NCBI GenBank assembly: GCA_039034015.1
Contig: JBCCBM010000005.1
Coordinates: forward strand, 62,001 to 126,000
Length of the DNA: 64,000 nt
Reading direction: 5' to 3'
From: Acuticoccus sp039034015
GTDB lineage: Bacteria > Pseudomonadota > Alphaproteobacteria > Rhizobiales > Amorphaceae
The notes beneath the pieces were generated by a model. It was given only the letters and a program-made list of their open reading frames with translations. It ran no database searches and was not told where the DNA came from. Position numbers and translations under genes: made by a program. Position 1 is the stretch's first letter; each line of letters opens with the position of its first letter. This document shows positions 25,784-34,537 of the stretch, in pieces.

Positions 25784-26797
25784 TTATCGACGGTCTGTGA
25801 GCGCGCGGCCCACGGTGTCGGCGACGTGGGCGCCCCGCTCGCCCAGGGGCTTTGCCGATCCGACGGTGGTGTCCACCAGCGTCTGATGCTCAATCTCCGC
25901 GTTCAGCCACGCGCCGACCATCAGAATATAAACCGAAATATAAAGCCAAAAGAGGAGCGCCACGACCGTCCCCAGAGAGCCATACATGGCCGCATAGTTG
26001 GCAAAGTTGGACAAATACCAGGAGAGGAGCGTGGAGGCCCCGATCCACCCCGCCGCCACGCAAAGGGCGCCAAACATCACCCAGCGGAGTTTCGCCGGCC
26101 GCCGGCTTGGCCCCAAGCGATAGATTGCCGCAGCGCCCACCGTCACCAGCACAAACAAGATCGGGGCCGTCACCTGCCGCCCGCCATAGGTCCCCGTGGG
26201 CAGGAGAAGCGGCAGGAGAACGATGGTTGCCACCATCACGATGCCCACCACCAGTGCAATCGTGGTGAAGGCGAAACAGCGCAGGTAAAGCCCGATTATG
26301 CTGCGCTTTTCCAGTTCGCCAAAGGCAACATTCATGGCGCCGAACCAGGCGACCACCGCATTGTTCATCGCCCAAAAGGAGAGCGCCAAGCTGAGCCCGA
26401 AGGCGAGCGACAGCCCCTCCTCCCGAAAGGCTGCAATGCGGGCAACCTCCTCGCCGATCCATAAAATGGCTTGGTCGGGCAAATAGCCCTTCAAGAAGGC
26501 GACGTGGGACTGGAGCGTCAGCGAATCGGTGACCAGCCCATAAAACGTCACCACCGCGATGGTGGCGGGGATAAGGGCGAGGAAGATGTAAAACGTCACG
26601 CCGGCCACGATGAGGCCGATGTTGTCGATCCCGATCCGCTCCCAGATGCGCGCCACGATGTCGGCCCAGCCGCGCCAGCCGATCTGGAGCGGGTGGACGG
26701 CCGCGCGCCCCCTGAGACGGACATGATATGGGAGGCGCGAGGGGTCGAGCTCCGCCGCACGCAGCGTGCCGTCACGATCACCGGGGAAAGTGTCCAC
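25784..26797 (-). CDS. YihY/BrkB-family inner-membrane protein
   Basis: This protein of about 337 residues is a YihY/BrkB-family membrane protein with six or so membrane helices. The family entry segment ERIGIDNIGLIVAGVTFYIFLALIP and the later YGSLGTVVALLFWLYISVYILMVGAWLNAE are clear. Function of the family is not settled. The start is uncertain: GTG 26797, preceded by GAGGAT, is chosen; ATG 26899 would add an unlikely Arg/Pro-rich leader. It lies between hupB and the HWE kinase on the same strand. Confidence 0.85.
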   Translation of the reverse strand: MDTFPGDRDGTLRAAELDPSRLPYHVRLRGRAAVHPLQIGWRGWADIVARIWERIGIDNIGLIVAGVTFYIFLALIPATIAVVTFYGLVTDSLTLQSHVAFLKGYLPDQAILWIGEEVARIAAFREEGLSLAFGLSLALSFWAMNNAVVAWFGAMNVAFGELEKRSIIGLYLRCFAFTTIALVVGIVMVATIVLLPLLLPTGTYGGRQVTAPILFVLVTVGAAAIYRLGPSRRPAKLRWVMFGALCVAAGWIGASTLLSWYLSNFANYAAMYGSLGTVVALLFWLYISVYILMVGAWLNAEIEHQTLVDTTVGSAKPLGERGAHVADTVGRALTDRR

Positions 26798-26960
26798 GCC
26801 ATCCTCGATTTCGCCGTGGACCCTTGTGGCACAAGGATCTGGTGTCCGCGCGGCTGCCCACCCTAAAGGCGGGTCACCGCGATCGCGGCCCCGCCCCATG
26901 GCAGGTAAGGCGCAGTGGGCGGCTCGGCCAGCGGCGGCTCCCGCGCCGGTGTGGATGTTG

Positions 26961-26998
26961 GGGCCTGCGCAGCGGGTGGTTTGCCGGCGCGCAGGCCC
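26961..26998 (-). repeat. Inverted repeat downstream of hupB
   Basis: GGGCCTGCGC at 26961-26970 is repeated inverted at 26989-26998 with an 18-nt loop, 11 bp after the hupB stop on the minus strand. It can form a strong 3' hairpin but lacks a T-run, so it may stabilise the hupB message or act as a weak or Rho-assisted terminator. Confidence 0.45.
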
Positions 26999-27008
26999 GA
27001 ACGGGGCA

Positions 27009-27284
27009 TCACGCGTTCAGCGCATCTTTCAGTGGCTTGCCGGCCCGGAATTTTGGGACCTTTGCGGCCTTGATCGTGATTTGCTGGCCCGAGCGGGGGT
27101 CGCGCCCTTGGGATTCGGGCCGGTCTTGCACGGCAAACACACCAAAGTTGGTGATCCGCACCTCGTCGCCGCTCTTCAGCGCATCGATGATGGCTTGGAA
27201 CGTGGCATCCACAGCTTTCGCTGCATCCTTCTTGTCGAGTTCGGCCGACTGCGCGACCTCATCGACGAGTTCTGCCTTTTTCAT
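27009..27284 (-). CDS. hupB: HU-family DNA-binding protein
   Basis: This 91-residue nucleoid protein is a standard HU: MKKAELVDEVAQSAEL at the N-terminus, then GDEVRITNFGVFAV and the DNA-binding arm around RDPRSGQQITIKAAKVPKFRAG. ATG 27284 has AGGAG at a good distance (acaaggagaatcacaATG). The longer open frame upstream is non-homologous leader. Position downstream of lon is the usual alphaproteobacterial arrangement. Confidence 0.97.
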   Translation of the reverse strand: MKKAELVDEVAQSAELDKKDAAKAVDATFQAIIDALKSGDEVRITNFGVFAVQDRPESQGRDPRSGQQITIKAAKVPKFRAGKPLKDALNA

Positions 27285-27532
27285 TGTGATTCTCCTTGTG
27301 AAGGTCTCACCGACGACTTTGCCAGGCCGGGCTCGCCGCGCAAGGCGCTGCCCCTGTGCCGAGGCCTCTTTCCTAGGAAAACTGAGGGAAACTCCTTTCA
27401 AAAGCGTCTCCGGCTGGGCCTTCCGCGGCAAAGTAGTCGCGCGGGGCCGCAAATATTCGCCAAAAAATGCAGCAAGGGGCGTGTGGGCCGGCAGCGCGCG
27501 CCGATGATTCGGACGCGGGGGGCACAAACGAA

Positions 27533-27557
27533 AACGCCGGCGCAGGGCGCCGGCGTT
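27533..27557 (-). terminator. Intrinsic terminator of lon
   Basis: A perfect 11-bp inverted repeat (27533-27543 and 27547-27557, three-base loop) lies 25 bp after the lon stop. On the minus strand the stem runs into TTTTCGTTTG. This should separate lon from hupB. Confidence 0.85.
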
Positions 27558-27581
27558 GCCGTGATCAGTTGTCGTGGCCGT

Positions 27582-30023
27582 TTAGTGGGCGCGGAACACG
27601 GCCTTGTCGTCGTCCTCCGCCGTGGAGGCAACGTCCGGCCGTGGCGCGGGTTCGGTCCACTCAATGGCCTCCGGCATCTCCGTGAGGGCGCGCTTTAACA
27701 CATCATCCATCCGCGCGACGGGGACGATTTCGAGCGCGTTCTTCACGTTGTCCGGAATGTCCGCAAGGTCCTTTGCGTTTTCTTCCGGGATGAGGACGGT
27801 GGCGATCCCACCGCGCAGCGCCGCGAGCAGCTTTTCCTTCAGCCCGCCGATGGGCAAGACCCGGCCGCGGAGCGTGATTTCCCCGGTCATCGCAAGATCC
27901 CGCCGGATGGGGATCCCCGTCATCACCGAGACAACCGCGGTTGCCATCGCAATGCCGGCGGAGGGGCCATCTTTGGGGGTCGCCCCTTCCGGCACGTGGA
28001 CGTGAATGTCCCGCCGGTCAAACTGCGGGGGTTCGATGCCAAGGTCAGTCGCCCGGGAGCGCACGTAGGACGCAGCGGCCGAGATGCTCTCCTTCATCAC
28101 ATCGCGCAGGTTGCCGGTGACCGTCATCTTGCCCTTGCCGGGCATCATCAGGCCTTCAATGGTGAGGAGCTCGCCCCCGACTTCTGTCCACGCGAGACCC
28201 GTCGCAACGCCCACCTGGTCCTCAAGCTCTGCCTGGCCGTACCGGTAGCGCGGCACGCCGAGATAGTCCTCAAGCTTTTCATCGTTGACGACGACGGTCG
28301 ACACTTCGCCCTTGGACGACAGGATCTCCTTCACCGCCTTCCGGGCAAGGGTCGCAATCTCACGCTCAAGGTTCCGCACGCCCGATTCGCGCGTGTAGCG
28401 GCGGATGAGGGTGCGCAGCGCGTCATCCTCAATGGCAAACTCGCCGCCCTTCAGCCCATGGTCCGCCTCGGCCTTCTCGATGAGATGGCGGCGGGAGATT
28501 TCGACCTTTTCATCCTCGGTGTAGCCGGCAATGCGGATCACCTCCATCCGGTCGAGCAACGCCGGCGGGATGTTGAGGGTGTTGGACGTGGTAATGAACA
28601 TCACGTTCGAGAGGTCGTATTCCACCTCCAGATAGTGGTCCATGAACGAGCTGTTTTGCTCCGGATCCAGCACTTCAAGGAGCGCGGACGACGGGTCACC
28701 GCGGAAATCCATGCCCATCTTGTCGATCTCATCGAGCAGGAAGAGCGGGTTGGATTTTTTCGCCTTCTTCATCGACTGGATGACCTTGCCGGGCATCGAG
28801 CCGATGTAGGTGCGCCGGTGACCGCGGATTTCGGCCTCGTCGCGCACACCGCCCAGCGACATGCGCACAAACTCGCGACCCGTCGCCTTGGCGATGGACT
28901 TCCCGAGCGAGGTTTTGCCGACGCCTGGCGGGCCGACGAGGCACACGATGGGCCCCTTCAGCTTGTTGGCCCGCGCCTGGACCGCAAGATATTCCAGGAT
29001 CCGCTCTTTGACCTTCTCAAGACCATAATGGTCGGTCTCAAGTACTTCTTCGGCGTGCTCAAGGTCATTCTTGATCCGGCTCGGCTTCTTCCACGGGATG
29101 GAGAGCATCCAGTCGAGGTAGTTGCGCACCACCGTCGCTTCGGCGGACATGGGGCTCATTTGGCGCAGCTTTTTGAGCTCTGCCTCAGACTTCTCCCGCG
29201 CCTCTTTGGACAGTTTTGTGTTTTTGATGCGCTCTTCCAGCTCGGCAAGCTCGTCCTTGCCGTCTTCGCCGTCACCCAGCTCTTTCTGGATCGCGCGCAT
29301 CTGTTCGTTCAGATAATATTCGCGCTGGGTCTTCTCCATCTGCCGCTTCACGCGGCTGCGGATGCGCTTTTCCACCTGAAGGACAGAGATTTCACCATTC
29401 ATGATGCCGAGCACTTTTTCAAAGCGCTCAATCACCGATGGCGTTGCCAAGATCTCTTGCTTGACGGGGATTTTGACAACAAGGTGTGAGGCCACCGTGT
29501 CAGCAAGCTTGGTGTAATCCTCGATCTGGCCGACGGCGGAAATCACCTCGGGCGAGATCTTTTTGTTGAGTTTGACGTAGTTCTCGAACTCGTTGATCAC
29601 CGAGCGGGAGAGCGCCTGCGCTTCCGTCTCGTCAAAGTCGCTCTCATCGACCACGTCAACGCCGGCTTCAAAAAACTCGGCGCGCTCGGAATAGTCGGTG
29701 ACGGCGGCGCGCTGGGTCCCCTCCACGAGCACCTTCACCGTGCCGTCGGGGAGTTTTAGGAGCTGGAGGACGGTGGCGAGCGTCCCAATGTCGAACAAGC
29801 CCTCGGGGCTCGGATCGTCATCGGTGGCCTCGCGCTGGGTCACGAGGAGGATCTGTTTGTCGGCCCGCATCACTTCTTCGAGCGCGCGAATGGATTTTTC
29901 GCGCCCGACGAAAAGCGGGACAACCATGTGCGGAAACACGACGATGTCGCGCAGCGGCAAAACGGGGAACACCCCTTCCTCGCCGTCGGGGCCCATCGCT
30001 TGTGTGTCGTCCGACTGTGTCAT
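27582..30023 (-). CDS. lon: ATP-dependent protease La (LonA)
   Basis: This 813-residue protein is a full-length LonA: N-terminal substrate domain (FPVLPLRDIVVFPHM), AAA+ domain with Walker A GPPGVGKT and Walker B FLLDEIDK, and C-terminal protease with catalytic S688 (PKDGPSAG) and K731 (GGLKEK). It degrades misfolded and regulatory proteins in the cytoplasm. It ends in an acidic tail DDDKAVFRAH. It is preceded by a 300-bp gap after clpX and followed by its own terminator. Confidence 0.98.
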   Translation of the reverse strand: MTQSDDTQAMGPDGEEGVFPVLPLRDIVVFPHMVVPLFVGREKSIRALEEVMRADKQILLVTQREATDDDPSPEGLFDIGTLATVLQLLKLPDGTVKVLVEGTQRAAVTDYSERAEFFEAGVDVVDESDFDETEAQALSRSVINEFENYVKLNKKISPEVISAVGQIEDYTKLADTVASHLVVKIPVKQEILATPSVIERFEKVLGIMNGEISVLQVEKRIRSRVKRQMEKTQREYYLNEQMRAIQKELGDGEDGKDELAELEERIKNTKLSKEAREKSEAELKKLRQMSPMSAEATVVRNYLDWMLSIPWKKPSRIKNDLEHAEEVLETDHYGLEKVKERILEYLAVQARANKLKGPIVCLVGPPGVGKTSLGKSIAKATGREFVRMSLGGVRDEAEIRGHRRTYIGSMPGKVIQSMKKAKKSNPLFLLDEIDKMGMDFRGDPSSALLEVLDPEQNSSFMDHYLEVEYDLSNVMFITTSNTLNIPPALLDRMEVIRIAGYTEDEKVEISRRHLIEKAEADHGLKGGEFAIEDDALRTLIRRYTRESGVRNLEREIATLARKAVKEILSSKGEVSTVVVNDEKLEDYLGVPRYRYGQAELEDQVGVATGLAWTEVGGELLTIEGLMMPGKGKMTVTGNLRDVMKESISAAASYVRSRATDLGIEPPQFDRRDIHVHVPEGATPKDGPSAGIAMATAVVSVMTGIPIRRDLAMTGEITLRGRVLPIGGLKEKLLAALRGGIATVLIPEENAKDLADIPDNVKNALEIVPVARMDDVLKRALTEMPEAIEWTEPAPRPDVASTAEDDDKAVFRAH

Positions 30024-30323
30024 GACTTTCCCTTTCAGCTTGGCCCGCCCTCGCCAATCTCATGCACGAGTCGAGCCACCGGTCCCAGCGCTCTGCCGCG
30101 AGACTGCGGCGCCGCCCACCAAAAGTCGAGCGGAGCACTGGTGGTTGTGGAGCGTTGCCGCCCCGATCCTTGAAATTGGCGTTCTGTCATGGGCAATTCA
30201 ACCACGCGTCCCCTGCGTCAACTCAGCCAGGCGCGGTCATAGCCGGTCACGCTTGCGCAAAGCGGGGTTTTTCGCGGGTGGGGCGGGTGTGCGCAAACGC
30301 CGCGCGCACCCGCGGGACACGCC
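30024..30323. other. Non-coding gap between lon and clpX
   Basis: This 300-bp stretch lies upstream of lon and downstream of clpX, both on the minus strand. I see no credible gene or clear promoter match. A 10-bp inverted repeat at 30322-30343 overlaps the clpX stop but is not followed by a T-run. The lon promoter must lie here. Confidence 0.6.
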
Positions 30324-31604
30324 TCACGCACTGGTGCGTGAGGGTTCTGCGGCGCGATCTTCGTAAATATAAAGCGGGCGCGCCGTGCCGGACACGACCT
30401 CTTCAGAGATCACCACCTCACGCACGCCATCAAGGCCCGGCAGCTCGTACATCGTGTCGAGCAAGATCGCCTCAAGGATCGAGCGAAGGCCCCGGGCGCC
30501 AGTCTTGCGCTCAATGGCGCGGCGGGCAATCGCCTTCAACGCATCGGTGTGGAAGGTGAGCTCAACACCCTCCATCTCAAACAGCCGCTGGTACTGCTTG
30601 ACGAGCGCGTTTTTCGGCTCGGCAAGGATTTCCACCAGCGCCGGCTCGTCCAGATCCTCAAGGGTGGCAAGCACCGGGAGGCGGCCGACAAATTCGGGGA
30701 TCAGCCCGAATTTCAGAAGGTCCTCCGGCTCCACATCACGGAAAAGTTCACCCGTCTTGCGGTCTTCCGGCGCCAGCACCTGGGCGTTGAAGCCGATGGA
30801 CGTGCCCCGGCCGCGATCGGAAATGATTTTTTCAAGCCCCGCAAACGCGCCGCCGCAGATGAAGAGGATGTTGGTGGTGTCCACCTGCAAGAACTCTTGC
30901 TGGGGGTGCTTACGCCCGCCCTGGGGCGGCACGGAGGCCACCGTCCCCTCCATGATCTTCAGAAGGGCCTGCTGCACGCCCTCGCCCGACACGTCCCGCG
31001 TGATGGACGGGTTGTCGGACTTGCGGGAGATCTTGTCCACCTCATCGATGTAGACGATGCCGCGCTGGGCGCGCTCCACATTGTAGTCCGCCGCCTGGAG
31101 CAATTTGAGGATGATGTTTTCCACATCCTCGCCCACATAGCCCGCCTCGGTGAGCGTTGTGGCGTCGGCCATGGTGAACGGCACGTCGAGAATCCGCGCG
31201 AGCGTTTGAGCCAACAGCGTCTTGCCGCAGCCGGTGGGGCCGATCAGCAGGATGTTGGATTTTGCAAGCTCGACATCGTTGGACTTTGTCGCGTGATTGA
31301 GGCGCTTGTAATGGTTGTGCACCGCCACCGACAGGACTTTCTTCGCGTCCTGTTGGCCGATCACATAATCGTCCAAGACTTTGCGGATTTCGAGCGGGGT
31401 GGGGATGCCGTCTCGCGCCTTCACCAGAGAGGATTTGTTCTCCTCGCGGATGATGTCCATGCAAAGCTCGACGCATTCATCACAGATGAACACGGTGGGG
31501 CCGGCGATCAACTTGCGAACTTCATGCTGGCTCTTGCCGCAGAAGGAGCAATAAAGCGTGTTGTTGCGGCCCTCTCCGTTGCCGCTTCCGGTTGCTTTGC
31601 TCAT
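30324..31604 (-). CDS. clpX: ClpX, ATPase subunit of the ClpXP protease
   Basis: This 426-residue AAA+ unfoldase has the N-terminal zinc-binding cysteines C19, C22, C41 and C44, Walker A GPTGCGKT and the Walker B/VYIDEVDK segment. It recognises tagged substrates and feeds them to ClpP. ATG 31604 follows GGGGTAAG; the longer upstream frame is not homologous. It lies 253 bp downstream of clpP on the same strand, as usual in the class. Confidence 0.98.
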   Translation of the reverse strand: MSKATGSGNGEGRNNTLYCSFCGKSQHEVRKLIAGPTVFICDECVELCMDIIREENKSSLVKARDGIPTPLEIRKVLDDYVIGQQDAKKVLSVAVHNHYKRLNHATKSNDVELAKSNILLIGPTGCGKTLLAQTLARILDVPFTMADATTLTEAGYVGEDVENIILKLLQAADYNVERAQRGIVYIDEVDKISRKSDNPSITRDVSGEGVQQALLKIMEGTVASVPPQGGRKHPQQEFLQVDTTNILFICGGAFAGLEKIISDRGRGTSIGFNAQVLAPEDRKTGELFRDVEPEDLLKFGLIPEFVGRLPVLATLEDLDEPALVEILAEPKNALVKQYQRLFEMEGVELTFHTDALKAIARRAIERKTGARGLRSILEAILLDTMYELPGLDGVREVVISEEVVSGTARPLYIYEDRAAEPSRTSA

Positions 31605-31857
31605 CCGCTTACCCCTATCCACTGTGCCGGACCCGGGCGGCACACACCCGATCCACCTTCGATGGGTTGGCACGCCCCCATCATGACGAGGCCCTATGGC
31701 CTTTGCAAACCCACGATCTGGTTCAATCAACGCCAGAGCGTATTACGAAAACGCAAACCCACGACCGTCTTTCAGCTATGTTATCGGCCGTTGCGCCCTG
31801 TGGTTGCGCCACCACCGTTACGCATTGTGTGATGGCAGCGCAAGCGATCCACACGTT

Positions 31858-32481
31858 TTAGTTGTCGAGCGCCGCCCGGCTCTCGATCACCTGATCGACA
31901 ATGCCAAACTCCTTGGCAACGTCAGCTGTCATATAATTGTCCCGTTCCAGCGCCTTCTCGATCACGTCGTAGGTCTGGCCGGTGTGCTTTTCATAAATCT
32001 CGTTAAGGCGACGCTTCAGCGCAAGGATCTCGTTCGCCTGCAACTGGATGTCCGCCGCCGTCCCGCGGAACCCGCCGGAGGGCTGGTGCACCATGATACG
32101 CGCGTTGGGGAGGGAAAAGCGCATCCCCTTCTCCCCCGCTGCGAGGAGCATGGCGCCCATCGACGCCGACTGGCCGATGCACAGCGTCGAAATGGTTGGC
32201 CGCACAAATTGCATCGTGTCGTAGATCGCAAGCCCGGAGGTCACGATGCCGCCGGGGGAGTTGATGTAAAGTGAGATCTCTTTGTTGGGGTTGTCCGCCT
32301 CAAGATAAAGCAGCTGGGCACACACCAGCGTTGCCACCGTGTCTTCGATCGGCCCGGTGATGAAAATCAGCCGCTCCGACAACAGGCGTGAAAAGATATC
32401 GTACGCCCGCTCACCACGGTTGGTCTGTTCGACCACCATGGGGACAAGCGCATTCATGTAATAGTCGACGGGGTCTTTCAT
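31858..32481 (-). CDS. clpP: ClpP, protease subunit
   Basis: This 207-residue serine peptidase has catalytic S107 (GQSASMGA), H132 (MVHQPSGG) and D181. It assembles as a tetradecamer with ClpX and degrades unfolded proteins. Its ATG overlaps the tig stop by four bases, so it is translated coupled to trigger factor. Confidence 0.98.
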   Translation of the reverse strand: MKDPVDYYMNALVPMVVEQTNRGERAYDIFSRLLSERLIFITGPIEDTVATLVCAQLLYLEADNPNKEISLYINSPGGIVTSGLAIYDTMQFVRPTISTLCIGQSASMGAMLLAAGEKGMRFSLPNARIMVHQPSGGFRGTAADIQLQANEILALKRRLNEIYEKHTGQTYDVIEKALERDNYMTADVAKEFGIVDQVIESRAALDN

Positions 32482-33866
32482 GATTGCTCGCCATCGTCTC
32501 CGGCAGTGTCGCCGGTGCCCACGTGATCGGGATCGTCCTCTTCCTTCAAGAGCTCCTCTTTTGTGACCGGCTTATCGGTGACGGTCACGAGCTCCAGGAT
32601 GTAGTCGATCACCTTGTCTTCAAAAATTGGGGCGCGCAGCGCCGCCACCGCCTGCGGATTTTTCTTATAAATTTCGAGCACTTCCCGCTCTTGCCCGGGG
32701 AATTGGCTGAGCCGCTGGCGAAGGGCCTGCTGCACCTCTTCCTCAGTGACCTCAACGTCAGCCCCCTGGCCCACCTCCGACAGGAAAAGGCCCAGGCGCA
32801 CCCGGCGCTCGGCAATCTTTCGGTATTCCGCCGTCATCGCGGCTTCCGACTTTTCGCCCTCGTCGGCAAAGGTCTCGCCGCTCTTTTCCATGTCCTGGGT
32901 GACCTGCCTCCAGATGCTGGAAAACTCCGTCTCCACCAGCTTCTGCGGCAGCTCGAACTGGTACTTTTCGTCCAACGCATCCAGCAGCGCGCGCTTCGTC
33001 TTTTGGCGCGTTGCGGCCCCAAAGCCCTGCTCCATCTGCTGGCGGATGGCCGCCTTCAGCGCATCCAGATTTTCAAGACCCACACGCTCGGCAAGCGCAT
33101 CGTCCACCGCGACGGGCTGGGCCGCGCTCACGGTCTTTGCGGTCACGTCAAAGGTGGCGGCTTTGCCGGCCAGCTCCTTCGCCGGATAATCCTCTGGGAA
33201 TGTGACGTTCAAAACGCGGCTTTCGCCCGCCGAAACCCCTTCAAGCTGCGCCTCAAAGCCCGGGATGAACCGGTCGGCGCCAATCTCCACGTCCACGTCT
33301 TCCGCGGTGCCGCCGTCAAACGCGACGCCGTCCATCTTGCCGACAAAGTCGATCTTGACGCGGTCACCATTCTCGGCCGCTTTCTCCGCAGGCTCATAGG
33401 CGCGGTTTTGCTCGGCGAGCTTTTGGACCTCTTCGTCCACCTCCGCGTCGGGGATGGCGTAGACCGGGCGCTCGATGGAAATCTCGCTGAGCCCGTCGGT
33501 GGTGATGTCGGGCAGCACTTCGTATTTCACGTCGAAGGCGAGATCGCTTTTCCCGTCGGCAACCCCGGACATGGCGGCGTCGTCAAAGTCGATGTCGGGT
33601 TGGATGGCCGGCGTCTCTTGCCGGCTTTCCATGGCATTTTGCACGCTTTCGTTCATGACATCGTTGATGACCTCGGCCATCGCGGATTTGCCGTACATGC
33701 GCTTCAGGTGCGCCACGGGCACTTTCCCCGGGCGGAACCCCTTGAGCCGGACTTTGCCCCGCAGATCATCAAGATAGGCGGTCAGCCGCTCATTGAGGGT
33801 CGACGCCGGGATCACGACCTTCAATTCCCGCGTGAGGCCTTCTGAGCGGGTTTCCGTCACTTCCAT
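32478..33866 (-). CDS. tig: Trigger factor
   Basis: This 462-residue ribosome-associated chaperone has the ribosome-binding signature GFRPGKVP near residue 45, a PPIase domain in the middle (DRVKIDFVGKMDGVAFDGG) and a C-terminal chaperone region ending in an acidic tail. It folds nascent chains at the exit tunnel. It heads tig-clpP-clpX, and a 59-bp repeat array and a tRNA lie upstream. Confidence 0.97.
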   Translation of the reverse strand: MEVTETRSEGLTRELKVVIPASTLNERLTAYLDDLRGKVRLKGFRPGKVPVAHLKRMYGKSAMAEVINDVMNESVQNAMESRQETPAIQPDIDFDDAAMSGVADGKSDLAFDVKYEVLPDITTDGLSEISIERPVYAIPDAEVDEEVQKLAEQNRAYEPAEKAAENGDRVKIDFVGKMDGVAFDGGTAEDVDVEIGADRFIPGFEAQLEGVSAGESRVLNVTFPEDYPAKELAGKAATFDVTAKTVSAAQPVAVDDALAERVGLENLDALKAAIRQQMEQGFGAATRQKTKRALLDALDEKYQFELPQKLVETEFSSIWRQVTQDMEKSGETFADEGEKSEAAMTAEYRKIAERRVRLGLFLSEVGQGADVEVTEEEVQQALRQRLSQFPGQEREVLEIYKKNPQAVAALRAPIFEDKVIDYILELVTVTDKPVTKEELLKEEDDPDHVGTGDTAGDDGEQS

Positions 33867-34069
33867 AGGAGTTACTTTCGCACGTTCGGTGCATCTGGTT
33901 GTCAGGGATCGCGCTCATGTCGCGCCCACAACCGGCCCTGTCAATGGGGCGCATCAAACTGGCGTTCGACCCACACAGCACGATCGCCGCCCCGCCCCTG
34001 CCGATCGGAGAACCAGAGTGCGACCCGCCACGCTCAAGCGGTGCGGTCTGAGTTTAAATTTCCAAGCCG
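33867..34069. other. Non-coding leader region upstream of tig
   Basis: These 203 bp between the tig start and the repeat array hold no recognisable gene. A partial copy of the repeat motif (cgctcaag) occurs at 34031-34038. The tig promoter is expected here but I cannot place it. Confidence 0.5.
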
Positions 34070-34398
34070 CGCTCAAGTAGCCCGAAGCGCGGTAGCGCCA
34101 CAAAGAAAGCGCGGCAGCGCAGAAAACGCGCTCAAGTGGCCCGAAGCGCGGTAGCACCACAAAGAAAGCGCGGTCGCGCAGAGAACGCGCTCAAGTGGCC
34201 CGAAGCGCGGTAGCGCCACAATAAAAGCGCGGTCGCGCAGAAAACGCGCTCAAGTGGCCCGAAGGGCGGTAGCGCCACAATAAAAGCGCGGTCGCGCAGA
34301 AAACGCGCTCAAGTAGCCCGAAGGGCGGTAGCGCCACAATAAAAGCGCGGTCGCGCAGAAAACGCGCTCAAGTAGCCCGAAGGGCGGTAGCGCAGAAA
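34070..34398. repeat. 59-bp tandem repeat array next to tRNA-Leu
   Basis: The motif cgctcaagt starts at 34070, 34129, 34188, 34247, 34306 and 34365, exactly 59 bp apart: five full copies and a partial sixth, differing at only a few positions. Each copy contains a GTGGC...GCCAC pair and, in the minus-strand sense, GCGC-GACC-GCGC followed by TTTT. The array ends seven bases from the 3' end of tRNA-Leu. It has no open frame and no spacers. Confidence 0.92.
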
Positions 34399-34405
34399 GC
34401 AACTA

Positions 34406-34490
34406 TGGTGCGGGTGGAGGGACTCGAACCCCCACACCTTGCGGCGCCAGAACCTAAATCTGGTGCGTCTACCAGTTCCGCCACACCCGC
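34406..34490 (-). tRNA. tRNA-Leu (anticodon TAG)
   Basis: The minus strand folds into an 85-nt class II tRNA with encoded CCA. The acceptor stem pairs GCGGGTG (5' end 34490) with CACCCGC. The anticodon stem CCAGA/TCTGG encloses loop TTTAGGT, giving anticodon TAG, which reads CUA leucine codons. The T-arm GTTCGAGTC and a long variable arm fit leucine. Confidence 0.97.
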
Positions 34491-34537
34491 GCGTCGCCTA
34501 AGTGGCAACGTCGCCGCGCGATTGCAACGCGGAACGG

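Noticed and set aside
27996..29489. Plus-strand open frame of about 500 codons opposite lon
   Set aside because: No homology; lon is complete with all catalytic motifs.
30322..30343. Terminator at the end of clpX
   Set aside because: The hairpin overlaps the coding end and is not followed by a T-run on the minus strand.
34070..34398. CRISPR array
   Set aside because: The 59-bp units are contiguous with no unique spacers, and no cas genes are present.
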